37,458 bases of DNA from Nemertoderma westbladi (Eukaryota; Xenacoelomorpha; Nemertodermatida; Nemertodermatidae). Within the stretch, counting starts at the first letter, position 1. Every line of letters starts with the position of its first letter. Shown here piece after piece: positions 1-10,520 of this stretch. The notes under the pieces were generated by a model that had not been told where the DNA came from, did no database searches, and worked only from the letters and a program-made list of their open reading frames with translations. The position numbers and the translations under genes were made by a program. The stretch lies in the NCBI GenBank assembly GCA_032718475.1, contig JAUCBJ010004970.1, positions 1 through 37,458 on the forward strand, in the 5' to 3' direction.

Positions 1-326
1 TATTAATAATACACGTTATTATCACATTACGATAGATTTTCAAATTGCCAGTTACATACAGTGAAATGTAATTTTGAACAAATTCAAGTGTTAAAACCAT
101 AAGCTTAAATTCATAATCTCGTATAATTGGTCAATGAAAAAATCAATAATTATGTATGATTTTTTCTTGTATGAAATTCTGAATTTAATTTCTATAACAC
201 TATAAAGTAGGCTTTAGAAATGTGGAATTTTTGGAATTCGGAATTAGAAATTTGTGGAATTTTTATTTATCAATGGGAGGCTTAGATCTATAGTTCAGAG
301 ACCCTAGGTTGCTACCGGACTCATCC
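1..326. other. AT-rich flank, no gene seen
   Basis: No reading frame of note, no RNA gene and no recognisable transposon end is visible in this AT-rich stretch. It ends where the 31-bp minisatellite starts. Confidence 0.6.
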
Positions 327-748
327 GTTTCATAAAGTTAACCGAAACGTACATCCAGTTTCATAAAGTTAACCGAAACGTACATCCAGTTTCATAAAGT
401 TAACCGAAACGTACATCCAGTTTCATAAAGTTAAACGAAACGTACATCCACTTTCATAAAGTTAACCGAAACGTACCTCCACTTTCATAAAGTTAACCAA
501 AACGTACATCCACTTTCTTAAAGTTAACCGAAACGTACATCCACTTTCATAAAGTTAACCGAAACGTACATCCAGTTTCATAAAGTTAACCGAAACGTAC
601 ATCCAGTTTCATAAAGTTAACCGAAACGTACATCCAGTTTCATAAAGTTAACCGAAACGTACATCCAGTTTCATAAAGTTAACCGAAACGTACATCCACT
701 TTCATAAAGTTAACCGAAACGTACATCCAGTTTCATAAAGTTATCCGT
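327..748. repeat. 31-bp minisatellite, about 13.6 copies
   Basis: A head-to-tail array with an exact 31-bp period (unit starts at 327, 358 and so on). Each unit begins GTTTCATAAAGTTAACC, continues with GAAACGTACATCC and ends in A. GTTTC and GAAAC in each unit are inverted partners 12 bases apart, so every unit can form a small stem. Units differ at a few sites: the base before TTTC alternates between G and C in runs of neighbouring units, and single substitutions such as AAACGAAAC occur. The clustering of variants suggests expansion by unequal exchange. There is no spacer diversity, so it is not a CRISPR array. Confidence 0.95.
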
Positions 749-1356
749 AACGTAATTAGGGCCAAGTTTTTATCGATATATAATATTCATTCATCTTCGC
801 TATCGGCTGCAACCCCACTAGCATCTTCTAGATCCTTCTTTCCACCCTTTTTCTACCGTACGCTTACTTACTGTACTTTTATACTGTACGCTTGGTACTG
901 GTACACAGATGCTAACTAGTAAGGCAAATATTTAAAAATAATATTTAAAAAATTACACTCGTATCATAAAAATTTAACAAAATAAGAAATGAACAAAGTC
1001 AGCGGATGGTCAGCTAGACATAGCCAAAGTTATCCATTGATGAATAATAAACGTTAAAAATGAACGTTAAAGTCAACGTTATAAAATTTGGTATTGTCCG
1101 ATCTCTGTTGATTTTTGACGTATAATTACTGTAAAAAATTAACGTTAAAAATTAACGTTAAAGTAACGTTACAAAATATGGTATTGTCCGATATTTGTCA
1201 ATTTTTGACGTATAATTACTGTAAAAAATTAACGTTAAAAATTGACAGAATTCTAACGTTTTTTAACGTAGGTTTATGGTTAAATTCTAACTGTCATTTT
1301 TTAACGAATGTCTAACATAAACCCAACGTTAGATTAACGTTGGTGGTTTGCAGGGA
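749..1356. other. non-coding DNA with a 90-bp tandem duplication
   Basis: Most of this stretch is unremarkable AT-rich DNA. From about 1050 to 1245 a 90-bp unit is present twice: GGTATTGTCCGAT lies at 1090 and 1180, and GACGTATAATTACTG at about 1118 and 1208. The motif AACGTTAA recurs throughout 1050-1350. The block abuts the truncated end of the left BEL-1 LTR at 1357, so it is either what replaced the rest of that LTR or an insertion into it. Confidence 0.6.
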
Positions 1357-1457
1357 AAACACCTACACAGTAAGAAAAACGATTTTTATGTCCGCTAAAA
1401 CACCTACAGAGTACTTTCTGGGGAAAATGACTAGTTATATCCGCAAAAGCCTTTACA
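1357..1457 (-). mobile_element. truncated 3' LTR of BEL-1
   Basis: These bases match the right end of the LTR at 14802-16015 and of the LTR at 33863-35126. They share the sequence around ACACCTACAGAGTAC, the string ATATCCGCAAAAGCC and the terminal TTTACA. On the minus strand the LTR starts TGTAAAGG. Just inside it lies GGGAGCGG on the minus strand (about 1458-1466), a weak candidate polypurine tract. Similarity to the LTR stops at about 1357, where AACGTT-rich repeat DNA begins, so about 1.1 kb of the LTR is missing. Confidence 0.8.
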
Positions 1458-1535
1458 CCGCTCCCAGAAAATGGGATTTAATTCTATAAAATATAAAAAA
1501 TCACATTTTCCTAAATATAAAAATACTCTAAACAG

Positions 1536-3058
1536 TTAGTCTTTCTTGCGCAGACGGCGTTTACGCAGTTTTTTGAGGCTAGCAAGAGTCCTTTTCTCTT
1601 TGGGGCGAGCCACTTTACTAGGAGGTCTATAACTCCTGGGTGAAGGGTGCAATACAATTGCATCGGAAGGTTTAGGATTACGGTCGGTGTATCCGCCGGT
1701 TGAGTTACCTGGTTGATCGATCGTTGAGAGCGTGTTTTAAGACAGCAGCTATTACTGGTCCCTGACGGGTCGTTTGCACGAGAGCGGTAGGTGGACCGTG
1801 TGTAGTGAGAAATTTCCTCGGTTTAATGATTCTTTCCAACTCGCGTTCTCGGGCTCTATCGGAATCAATATGCTTCTCCTCGAGCTGATTTTCCTCCGCT
1901 TGTCGTTGAAAGCATTCGTCCAAAACTCTTGCAGAAAGTAGAGTCGTCCAAGTTCGATATCTTCTTAGAGATTCTGGATTTCCTGATCGAACTGAGATAA
2001 AGCTAATTCGTTTACCGCTTGGACTTGCTGCTGCAATTTACGTTTTCCTAAACAATTGTAGGTTCCTTTTCCGACCTTTTGACGAATAGTGTCCAACGCG
2101 TTTCGTACAACTCTCTCCTCCACCTCGGTGACAGGTTGTATCGGGTTAAACCGGGACGATGATACGGTTGAATGGCGATATTAGATGTCCGCGTCCCAAT
2201 CCGGCTAGGTAAGATGGGCGAATATTTAGGGAGCCCACAACCGGAGTGCCACCGACTAATTGTTCGGGTAACACTAGATCTTTGAACAGTGAGTACAGTT
2301 CGGGAGGATCCGTGATACTATTAGGATCAAGAGTCTGAGGTCTCACTAGGGAGTGAGGAGGTCTGACCGAGTATTCCGGAACTCTGATCATAGGTTTATT
2401 TAAGGATCGTTTGAGTCGAGCGAGCGTAGGTGATACATCGAACAAGTTTCGCTCGAAACTCCCGTAAATATAGCGAGTAAAACTGTGTTTAGAGCAACGT
2501 CTCCGCGGATGTTTATGTCTTTCCGTTTGTTGGTTGGGTCTTGGGCATTCATCGCAATAATACCAAAGACGCACGTCTTGTAGGGGAAACGCGGGTGATC
2601 TTTCTTCAGTTTTACAATGTTTCTCTCAAGAATTCCAAATATACGTTGGAGTCACTGCGTTTATCCGGTTCTTTAACGTCTTCTCTTTCAAGTCGATTTC
2701 GAATAGAATTTTCGCATTCGATTCTCAGTTTATCGTTCCGACTCCGCTGGGTATGATATTTAAATAGGACCATTTCCCTTTCGGTGTCGACATCGTCCGT
2801 ATCGTGTAAATCGATAGGATGACCAGTAGTTAAGAAGTCCATATGCGTACCATTACGATGCGTATAGCGAGCAGTGAATTTTCGATAGTCCAATTCACGA
2901 GTGAGTTGCTCCTGGGACATTGGCGGTTCGATATAACGACCATCGTCCTCCGTAGTAGTTGGACTAGCGTCGCCGCGTATTAAGCTATCAACAAACGCTT
3001 GCAACGGTAGAGTATATCGCTCCCTGATACCAAGATCATCTTATATCAACTCAGTCAT
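1536..3058 (-). pseudogene. ORFX of BEL-1: unrecognised accessory ORF downstream of pol (decayed)
   Basis: I do not recognise this protein. The reading frame runs from ATG at 3058 (MTELI...) to TAA at 1536, about 500 codons, but is broken. Codon 6 is TAA here and GAA in the second copy at 36490. A frame change lies near 2575-2612, another near 2145, a stop with a frame change near 1970, and a last change near 1700. Visible features are an acidic/basic N-terminal half, a possible metal-binding cluster (CDEC, then HKH, then CSKH) coded at about 2470-2555, a charged helical stretch (QRQAEENQLEEKH, about 1870-1915) and a very basic C-terminus ending KKLRKRRLRKKD. There is no signal peptide or membrane segment, so it is not an obvious envelope protein. 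It sits between pol and the 3' LTR. Its presence in the same place in a second, diverged copy shows it belongs to the element. Confidence 0.7.
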
Positions 3059-3062
3059 AGCT
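3040..3062 (-). promoter_or_regulatory. possible splice acceptor just before the ORFX start
   Basis: On the minus strand the bases before the ORFX ATG read ACTCATATAGCAG, then CT and ATG. The second copy (about 36488-36505) reads CATATATAGCAG, then AT and ATG. An AG two bases upstream of a conserved ATG in both copies fits a spliced subgenomic mRNA, the way retroviral env genes are expressed. The polypyrimidine tract is poor, so this is only a suggestion. Confidence 0.3.
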
Positions 3063-4740
3063 GCTATATGAGTTTATCAATATTATAATTAGTTATAATT
3101 AGGCTAGCGGGCGTCGCTGCCTACCCCTCACGGCCCCCGGACAGCGCAAGATCCTCAGCGCTGATGTACTGTCGCCGCTGTGCCTATCGCCAACATAGTA
3201 GCTGCACAACGACAACAACAACCAGCGCGAGTCACTCCACTGTCCGTCCCAAGGGCTTAGATTTACTTCAGGTTCTTACTGCAGAGGTAGGGCTACTTTC
3301 ACAACTGCGACTCGCTACTGTAAACACACTTTAGTAGTAACATTCACCTATAAACGCACAAATTCCACACAACTGTCACAAACCGCACACATTCGGGCCA
3401 TTTGTCCGTTAGTCAAGTGCCTTCCAGAATGCCACGTTATTATTATGTATCCTTGGATACTAGCAGTGTGCTATTTATTCCTTATGCTATTCAATGGGGC
3501 AAGCTTTATTGTTCTTTTAACTCACTTCTAATTCTAGCGTGGTTGTTGCCATGGTGACATTATGGAAAGCTAGCAGTAGAATTAGGGTAATTCTCATGCA
3601 TACAGATCTGGGATGCTATTTAATAGTAATTCTTTAATTGTCAATATTCCTCTTTATACATGATTTTATGAATTTTATCGGCTATTGACTATATATTGGA
3701 GATTCTCGCACACTAATATACTTAATAGGGTGAATCTCCGCTCCCATGATCTATTAATTAATGGAATTTTGGGAATGTTATAAATTGTATAAAAATGACA
3801 ATTTATCAAATTCATTAAAAGAGATGAATTTAAATTTATTCCCGTAAATTTTATTATTTAATGTTGGAATAAGCACAATTTTATTCCAGAGCATGTCTGG
3901 GGACTGGGATCCTTGATTCTAGGAAATTTGTCCTTTTAAGAGTATCGGTAAGTGCTACGATATCTTAATCGACTAGAATTTTAAAGGATCTAAAATTTAA
4001 CAGATTTTAATTTATAGATTTTCTAGAGTTAACTTTTAAGTATTTACTCTATTGTATTTGTTTGACAGATTTTATAAATATTAATAGTTAATATTTAAGA
4101 TGGGCACCGGTTTATTCCAGAACATGTCTGGGGACGTTAACCATTGATTCTAGAATTTTGTCTTTCAAGTATATCGGTGGGTGCCGCGATATCTTAATCG
4201 ACTAGAATTACAGATGGTCAAAGGGTTTAACAGATTGATTTTGCGTTTTACGCTACTGTTAAAGGGACATCACGCTACTATATGTATTATTTAATATACG
4301 GTAGGAGAGCAATATTGCAAGAAGCAATGTCAGTGAGAAGAGGCAAGTCGTTTCCAAGGTCTACCCAGAGCTTGGTTTAGCCGAGACACGAGGATCTGAA
4401 CTTTGCATTCCTAATACTCTACTTACCAATAATACTTGAGTATAGTAGGAGCTTTATTGTACTTTAATAAGTACGGATATTTCATCTTACTGTAGTCACG
4501 TATTTATAATTATGATACGGACAGTAAGGAAAGAGAAAATAATTATTTCTCGCCGTCGCACTAAATATATATAATATAAGTAATTAAGTAATAAGACTAA
4601 TATATATTGCACTAATCTACTAGATAATCGCTAAAATAACATTCTACTAAATAAAATTAAAGAAAACGATTATAATAAAATTACATAATAATACATACAT
4701 AAATATAAAATAATAAAAACAAATATAAAATAATATAGTC
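3059..4740 (-). other. spacer between pol and ORFX, with an internal tandem duplication
   Basis: There is no coding potential here. The part up to about 4030 is conserved in BEL-2 (36491-37458), so it is part of the element. Inside it, a unit of roughly 235 bp is present twice: CATGTCTGGGGAC at about 3893 and 4123, with CGATATCTTAATCGACTAGA following at about 3958 and 4188 in the two copies. The two units differ by scattered substitutions, so the duplication is not recent. The rest is AT-rich. Confidence 0.7.
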
Positions 4741-4761
4741 ACACACCCACTCCAGACGCTG

Positions 4762-5225
4762 TCACGTTGGGGAGTCCCTGGATGTTGGTTGGATTAGGGA
4801 GGTGGTCGTGGGAAGAGTATCTTGCCTTCCATAGTTTCCGGAGAGTTCTCTGTCTCTTTCCAGTAAACATAAACGACCAACTGGGCGATTGAGCTGCTGC
4901 GTCTCGAAGACAATTCCCGGTTTCTTAAAGTTACGTCGCATGACGACGAGTTCTACCGATCGCACCAAACCATCATCTGAGATATGAGTCTCGATGATAC
5001 GACCTGTCTGCCACCGCTTACGTGGAAGATCTGACTCCACAATAAGGACCATGTCTCCTGCGCTGACGTTTTCTTGCTGCGCAAACCACTTAGTTCGAAG
5101 TTGTAGCGTAGGCAGATAATGTTTTTCGAAATGGTCAGCGAAACGATGGGATAACAACTGCATAAGTTGCCAAGTTTGCCGGCAGTATTCGTCTCCATCC
5201 GTGATTTCCGATCATGGGAGCATGG
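4762..5225 (-). pseudogene. BEL-1 pol C-terminal domain (DUF5641-like)
   Basis: This is the end of the polyprotein, downstream of the integrase core. BEL/Pao integrases end in a small domain with a pattern like GDMVLI...LPR..W..GR, and that pattern is visible here (GDMVLIVESDLPRKRWQTGR, about 5000-5060), followed by LVRSVELVV and RPVGRLCLLE. The frame differs from that of the integrase ORF ending at 5228, so there is a frameshift at about 5225. An in-frame TGA lies near 5209. The frame ends in TAA/TGA-rich DNA at 4762. The domain is thought to help bind DNA or chromatin; that is family knowledge, not seen here. Confidence 0.85.
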
Positions 5226-5227
5226 CT

Positions 5228-6883
5228 TCAGGTTTCTTTCAGTAGGAAGTGCGCGGGTGTTAGCGCTTCCAGGGAATCGGGACTCGATGAGACTGGCATA
5301 AGCGGTCTCTCGTTGAGATAGGCGGCGATTTCCTCCATTAACGTCTGCAAAAGTTCGTCGGTGAGATACGTGCGGCACAGCACTATAAAGTGAAATGCGC
5401 TCTTCAGGCTCCTGATTAATCTCTCCCAACTTCCGCCCCACCAAGGGGCGTCGGCGGCGTTGAAGGTCCAGCTAGACGCTGTTACCCTTAGCTGATCGTC
5501 CACCTGTCTTTGGTTCCAATCTTTGACATAAGCCTTGATTTCATTGTTGGCACAAATGAAGTTCGTTCCCTTATCAGATCTCATCGTGTTACTAGTTCCA
5601 AAGCAAGCGATCTGTCGGCGTAAGCTCAATATGAAGCTATTGGTAGATAAATTGTTCACCATATCGAGATGGATAGCTCTACAAGTCATACAGACAAAGA
5701 TGACACACCATCTCTTGACTTTAGTCCTAGCACGATATACTTCAATAGGGCCAAATAAATCCACACCAGTATTTGTGAAGGGTGGTTCATATAAGCTTAC
5801 TCGTTCCCTAGGTAATTCTGCCTCTCGCTGTGTTAAAGGCCTACTGAATGCTTTCCTACAGGGTATGCAGTTCCTAAGAACTTGGTTCAGAGCTCTACGG
5901 GGTTTATGAAAATAATAGCAAGTTCGAATTTCGCTAAGAACTCGTTCTCTACCAGCATGATAAAGCTTACTGTGAACATCTACAATCATCTTGATTTGTA
6001 TTTCAAGATTTCTAATGAGTATGGGAAACTTAGTGTCAAAGGATAATGGAGCATTAGTTAGTCTTCCTCCAACGCGTATTAACCCATCTATCATTGTGCT
6101 AGAGAAACGATCCCATAAGCGCATCTGTGGATTTCTCAACAACAGTAAATACTTATCGGAATCCTCATAGCATTGCAGGAGTCTCAGTATCTGCTTATTT
6201 GTTTCTTCATGCTCCTGGTAACTGATCCTCTCCTTCAAAAATCTGTCTGATATCTTGTATTTGGGAAGATCTTTAACAACATGGACCTGAGCAGATGTCA
6301 GTGGAGCGGTATCACTAGCGGTCTTCGTCCTGGAGTGGTGATGATGAAAACATTGCTTTAAATATGTAACGGCCTTACAAAGCCGATTCCAGGAGCTATA
6401 GTGATGTATTGCTCTCTGCAGGAGAGGTGAGATTCCTTGCGAGACGTCTGGTGTTCCAGATTTCCAATCTCTCTCTCTGATTTCCACAACAGACTCATTT
6501 GTGGCTGGGGGTTTTGGATTCAAAGCGTCGTCTCCGGAAGTGTGTAGTACAGACAGATCTATCACGGGTTTAAATAACTTCGATTTACTTGCCCGGGTTT
6601 TAGGTTTGACTTTCTCCGCTCCCTTGGCTTGTCTAATCTCCGCCGTAGTAAGATGAGGAGGCCATTCATCCTCTTCCTTGCTTAAGAATTCGGGTCCACC
6701 TAACCAGTCTGGAGTATCTATCAGTTCTCGTGGAGTTGCTCCCCTGGAGGCGATGTCGGCTGGATTAATCGTCCCAGGGCAATGTCTCCATTGATCTATC
6801 TTCGTGCGACTAAGTATAATGGCTACTCTGTTGGTAATGGAGACGCTGAACTGACAGACTTCATTGGTTATATACTCCAACAC
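5228..6883 (-). pseudogene. BEL-1 integrase (with RNase H tail)
   Basis: A 551-codon open segment of pol. The first 60 residues are the end of the RNase H/connection region (HCPGTINPADIASRGA). The integrase zinc-binding motif follows as H304-x4-H309 and C339-x2-C342. The catalytic core has D375 (TGVDLFGP), D437 (RSDKGTNF) and E487 (WWGGSWERLIRSLK), so the DDE triad is intact. In a live element it would insert the cDNA into the host genome. The same frame continues upstream into RNase H and RT, broken only by stops, and shifts frame at the 3' side at about 5225. Length and order match BEL/Pao pol. Confidence 0.93.
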
Positions 6884-8455
6884 GAGTAAAGCATCGGTCC
6901 AATAGACAGTTTTCTCCAGTAGATAGTCGATCTGTTCTGTTACATTCCGGCCGATGGCTGTAGCATATAGAGCCGCTTTTAACTCCGCTCAAGGAACTTT
7001 CAACTTGTTGTTTATCAAGGCCTTAGAGGTAACCAAGGTGACCTTAATTCCATCCGGAGTTTCAACTCTCAGGTAGGCTACTATACCTATTCCCATATCG
7101 CTGGCATCTCCAAACACATGGAGTTGATAGGAATACGTGGGGAGAACGTGACCAAAATATGAACGGGAAATTATAAAGTTCTCGATGGATGGTAGAGAAT
7201 CTTCCCATTTCATCCACTTCTTTAATAGTTCTCCCTTAAGTGGATCGTCCCATGAGTGGTTTTCAAGCCACATTTGTTGTACTAAACTCCGAGCAATCAA
7301 TATAACTGGGCTAATAAATCCCAATGGATCGAAATAAGTGCTCAGGATACTTAGACAAATCCGTTTAGTCCGAACTGGATTATCTCGCTGTTTTAGCTGG
7401 AAAAACAGGATATCTCTCTCCGTGTCCCATTTCAAATTTCAAATTTTGGTTTCTGGAAGATCGTCCTTGATAAGGTCTAGATCTTTAACTCCTCGGTCTT
7501 CTACCGGGATCGATTCCAGAAATTCACGGGAGTTACTGGTGAATTTAGTTAATCGAAATCCACCTCTTTTCAAGCACTCTACCGTTCCTTTGGCGACATC
7601 AATGGCTTCTTCCACCGATGGGAGTGACTTTAAATTGTCGTCCATGTATATATCCCGTTTGATGTTGTCGATAACCTCTTTGGAGAAGGCGTCCCGGTTG
7701 TCATCAACTGTGGTGCGCACTACTGAGCAGGCGTTTGAAGGGCTCGAGATGATCCCAAAAGCCTGGATGGTCATCCAGTACTCCACCGGTTTCTGGTTGA
7801 GGTCTCCTTCAGGCCACCACAGAAATCGTAGGCTGTCTCGATCTCTATCCAGCGCCTTAACTTGTAAGAACATGCCTTCTATATCGGAGGCAAAAGCGAT
7901 CGAATATTGTCGTAATCTTAAGAGTATTCCCTACAAGGATTGGAGTAAGTTGGGTCCCGGCAACAACTTGGAGTTAAGGGATTGGCCCATGTAGAGGGCG
8001 GAGCCGTCAAATACTACCCGGACTTCGTTGGGTTTACCGGGTTTGGGAACGTAATGATGTGTTAGATAGTACGTTCTCTCAGTTATGGGTGTTTCTTCCG
8101 GTACTCGCTCCGCATATCCCTTGTCAATGAATTTCTTCAACTGGGTCTTGTACATCTCCTTAGCTGAAGCATTTGCCGTAAGGCATCGATGTAGTTGCGC
8201 AATTCTCTTCTCCGCCAAGGGTCGGTTGTTTATAAAATTGGGTTCTCACCGTCAGAAAGGCAGACCAATCTCATACCTACCTTGATCTTTAAGAAAACGT
8301 ATAGTCGTTTCCTGTATCTGCTTGGCTCTTTCTTCTTCTACCGATAGGGCCTTATCATAGGAATTGGGCTCTACAGCCTCTTGAGTAAAGAATCATACGG
8401 CGTGTTCATCGCGAGTCTTCGCGTTGTAACGATCTATCACTTCATTAAGTAATGT
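6884..8455 (-). pseudogene. BEL-1 reverse transcriptase and RNase H
   Basis: One reading frame covers this stretch with six in-frame stops: TGA at 8393-8395, 8252-8254 and 8246-8248, TAG at 7931-7933, and TGA at 7436-7438 and 6989-6991. RT motifs are present: PNEVRVVFDGSA, ALDRDRDSLRFLWW, the YMDD active site (7637-7648) and DPLGFISPV at the RT/RNase H junction. The RNase H segment has HVFGDAS and VYWTDA. The TGA at 6989-6991 falls in the usual V-P-R-x-E-L motif, where an Arg codon CGA would be expected. RT and RNase H copy the genomic RNA into DNA in cytoplasmic particles. The number of lesions shows this copy is long dead. Confidence 0.92.
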
Positions 8456-8457
8456 AA

Positions 8458-9243
8458 TTAAACTTCATTAATGTAATCGACTTGTCCCGGTGGATGAATG
8501 AGGTGACATAGGTTCACTTGGTTTTGCCAAGTTTCATTTTCCGTAAGGAGGTCGATGGTATTCTCCTCGTCGAATAGTTGGTGGATATCATCATTATCTG
8601 AGGAGTATGGTGTTCCCTCAGGTGTGTCGTCTCCCTCACTGATCTCCTCTTTCCATTCACTCACCTGGTAGACTCGTTCTTTGGGTAGCCTTTCCATGAG
8701 AGTTCTACGGGAAGGTCCAGTAAAGTACCAACCTACTCTAGTTCTTCCCGCATAGGTTTGCAGTGGTTGCGGTTGAGCAGGCCGTTTTTCCAATGTCTCA
8801 AGCGCCTCATGCGCATTTTGGCAGATGAGTATTTGTACTCCAGGGTAGTCTGTGTTGAATCTAGGTATCTCATGCTGCTGGGTGAAATCGTCCTCAACCC
8901 AGTTATAAGGTTCCAATTGGCTGGTAGTGAAGTTCTTTATTGCCACCATTTTTACTGACCTTATACTGTGTTCTCCTAGTTCATCCTGGGGGGTGGACAA
9001 CGCGCCTATATAATAGTCTGTAGTTACTGTAGATTTCCAAACCTGCATAATTCCTGAAAGGTTCAACTTAGTTCGGAACTCAGGTTGTCCAGCAAAGATG
9101 TCTTCGGCTAGTTCTTTGTCGATGAATGTTCCTGTGCTACCGGAGTCAAGGAGGGCGTTCACTATATAGCTCTTTTCTGACCCATGGACTCTCAACTGCA
9201 CTACGGGAAATTCTCGGATTCCTACGTTGGAAGTTGGTGCTTT
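8458..9243 (-). pseudogene. BEL-1 aspartic protease region (DUF1758-like)
   Basis: An open segment between gag and RT. The active site ALLDSGSTGTF lies near residues 16-26, which is the retropepsin D-S/T-G motif typical of BEL/Pao protease. Further on, QILICQNAHEAL and TRVGWYFTGP match the conserved region behind the protease in this superfamily. An acidic linker follows (EEISEGDDTPEGTPYSSDND). Its frame differs from both gag (ending 9270) and RT (starting at about 8455), so frame changes occur on both sides. A short local duplication of ATTACATTA near 8440-8470 marks the second junction. Confidence 0.9.
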
Positions 9244-9269
9244 CTAAGATGGTTGTCGGTCAGGAATCG

Positions 9270-10520
9270 TTAGGGGGAGCTCACTATCGGTTTCCTTCTC
9301 ATACGTAAGTGCTCGATACACGTGTTTATTAGATAACAGGATTCGTTTTTGTCGGAGAATTCATCCGTATAGAATCCTTCCATCTCAGAACTTTGGTCAG
9401 TGTCGTTCACATCACTGAATTGGACATGAAGTACGGACTCACTTACCTGACTCGGGCTGTTTCTTTCGAATTCAGTGTGCAACAAGATATGATGTTTTGC
9501 GCCGCACTTAGCACACTTTGCGTCGGAGTAACAGGTTCGCCGTTGGTGTCTTTGTCTGAGGCAATTATAACACAACCGCTTATCCCACATGACTTCACGT
9601 CTATCTGTTAGGGATTTCTTTAAGAAGTCATCACACACACTTAAACGGTGGGGCCCGTCGCACAGCGCACATTTTGGTTTGATGTTACTTACTTTACCTT
9701 GGGTAACGTTGTGCACACTCGTTCTTTCCTCGGGCTTTCTTCCGTGAACTCTCTTAGGAGACGTAGGAGGAGTTTTTGTTACCTGTTCTCTCCTGTCACT
9801 GGTTCGAGACTTAAATTTACTTACGTCTTTAGGCGCTTTGTTGACATAGTAAGATCTTTCAGTGTCTTTCCCGCTGTCCTCCTCTTGAGAAGCCTGGCTT
9901 TCGCCGTCGTCTGTATAACACACTGGTGTTACCTTTCTCCTAGAAACGGTTTTCTCACTTAGCTTATTTTCCGGTGTCTTCTCTCTGGACTGCTTTAGGA
10001 GTTGTAATTTTACCTCTCCATCTAAGAATGACATGAGATCAGCCATGGTAGGGTCTCTTTGTTGTTGTTCCATCATATATAACACTTTCTTGTCCCAGCG
10101 TGTACCTACTCCACCCTTGGGCAAAGTAGATGCTAAGGCTCCTACAACCATAGAATTCTGGTATTCATGAGACTTACCTAACCAATCTAGTTGTCTACAG
10201 ATCTCCTGAATATCGTCGGAAAACTCTATAATCCCGCTGCTAAGAAACTTTCGGGGCGTCATTAATTTCGCATATAAATACCTAGCTATGTTAGTCCTAT
10301 TACCATACCTGATGTTCAGTGTATCCCAAACTTGTCTTAATCCATCTGGATGTCCAATAAACTTTAACGCCATTAACTTGGGAGATCCTTCCAAGCACTC
10401 GATGAGGAATCTCAGTTTCTCTCCGCTAGATAGCACAGAGTTCTGTATGTTATCTTTATAATATTCATTAAAAGGTAACCATTTCATCTCATCTCCGTTG
10501 AACTTGACGATCTCTCCCAC
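9270..10520 (-). pseudogene. BEL-1 gag, C-terminal part (capsid and zinc knuckles)
   Basis: The first 190 residues match the BEL/Pao gag domain (DUF1759-like): VKFNGDEMKWLPFNEYY, LIECLEGSPKLMAL, LRQVWDTLNIRYGN. A charged linker follows, then three zinc-binding clusters: C284-x2-C287-x3-H291-x4-C296, C317-x2-C320-x4-H325-x4-C330, and a last one with C336, C339, H343 and H348. These bind the RNA genome during particle assembly. The open frame extends about 70 bases further upstream (to about 10590), overlapping the ORF at 10489-11484, which holds the preceding part of gag in another frame. The segment itself has no internal stop. Confidence 0.92.

Noticed and set aside
327-748. CRISPR-like array with GTTTC...GAAAC repeat
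   Set aside because: The units are contiguous with no unique spacers and the context is a eukaryotic genome, so it is a minisatellite.
1536-3058. ORFX as a retroviral-type envelope gene
   Set aside because: Position fits, but there is no signal peptide, membrane anchor or cleavage site visible.
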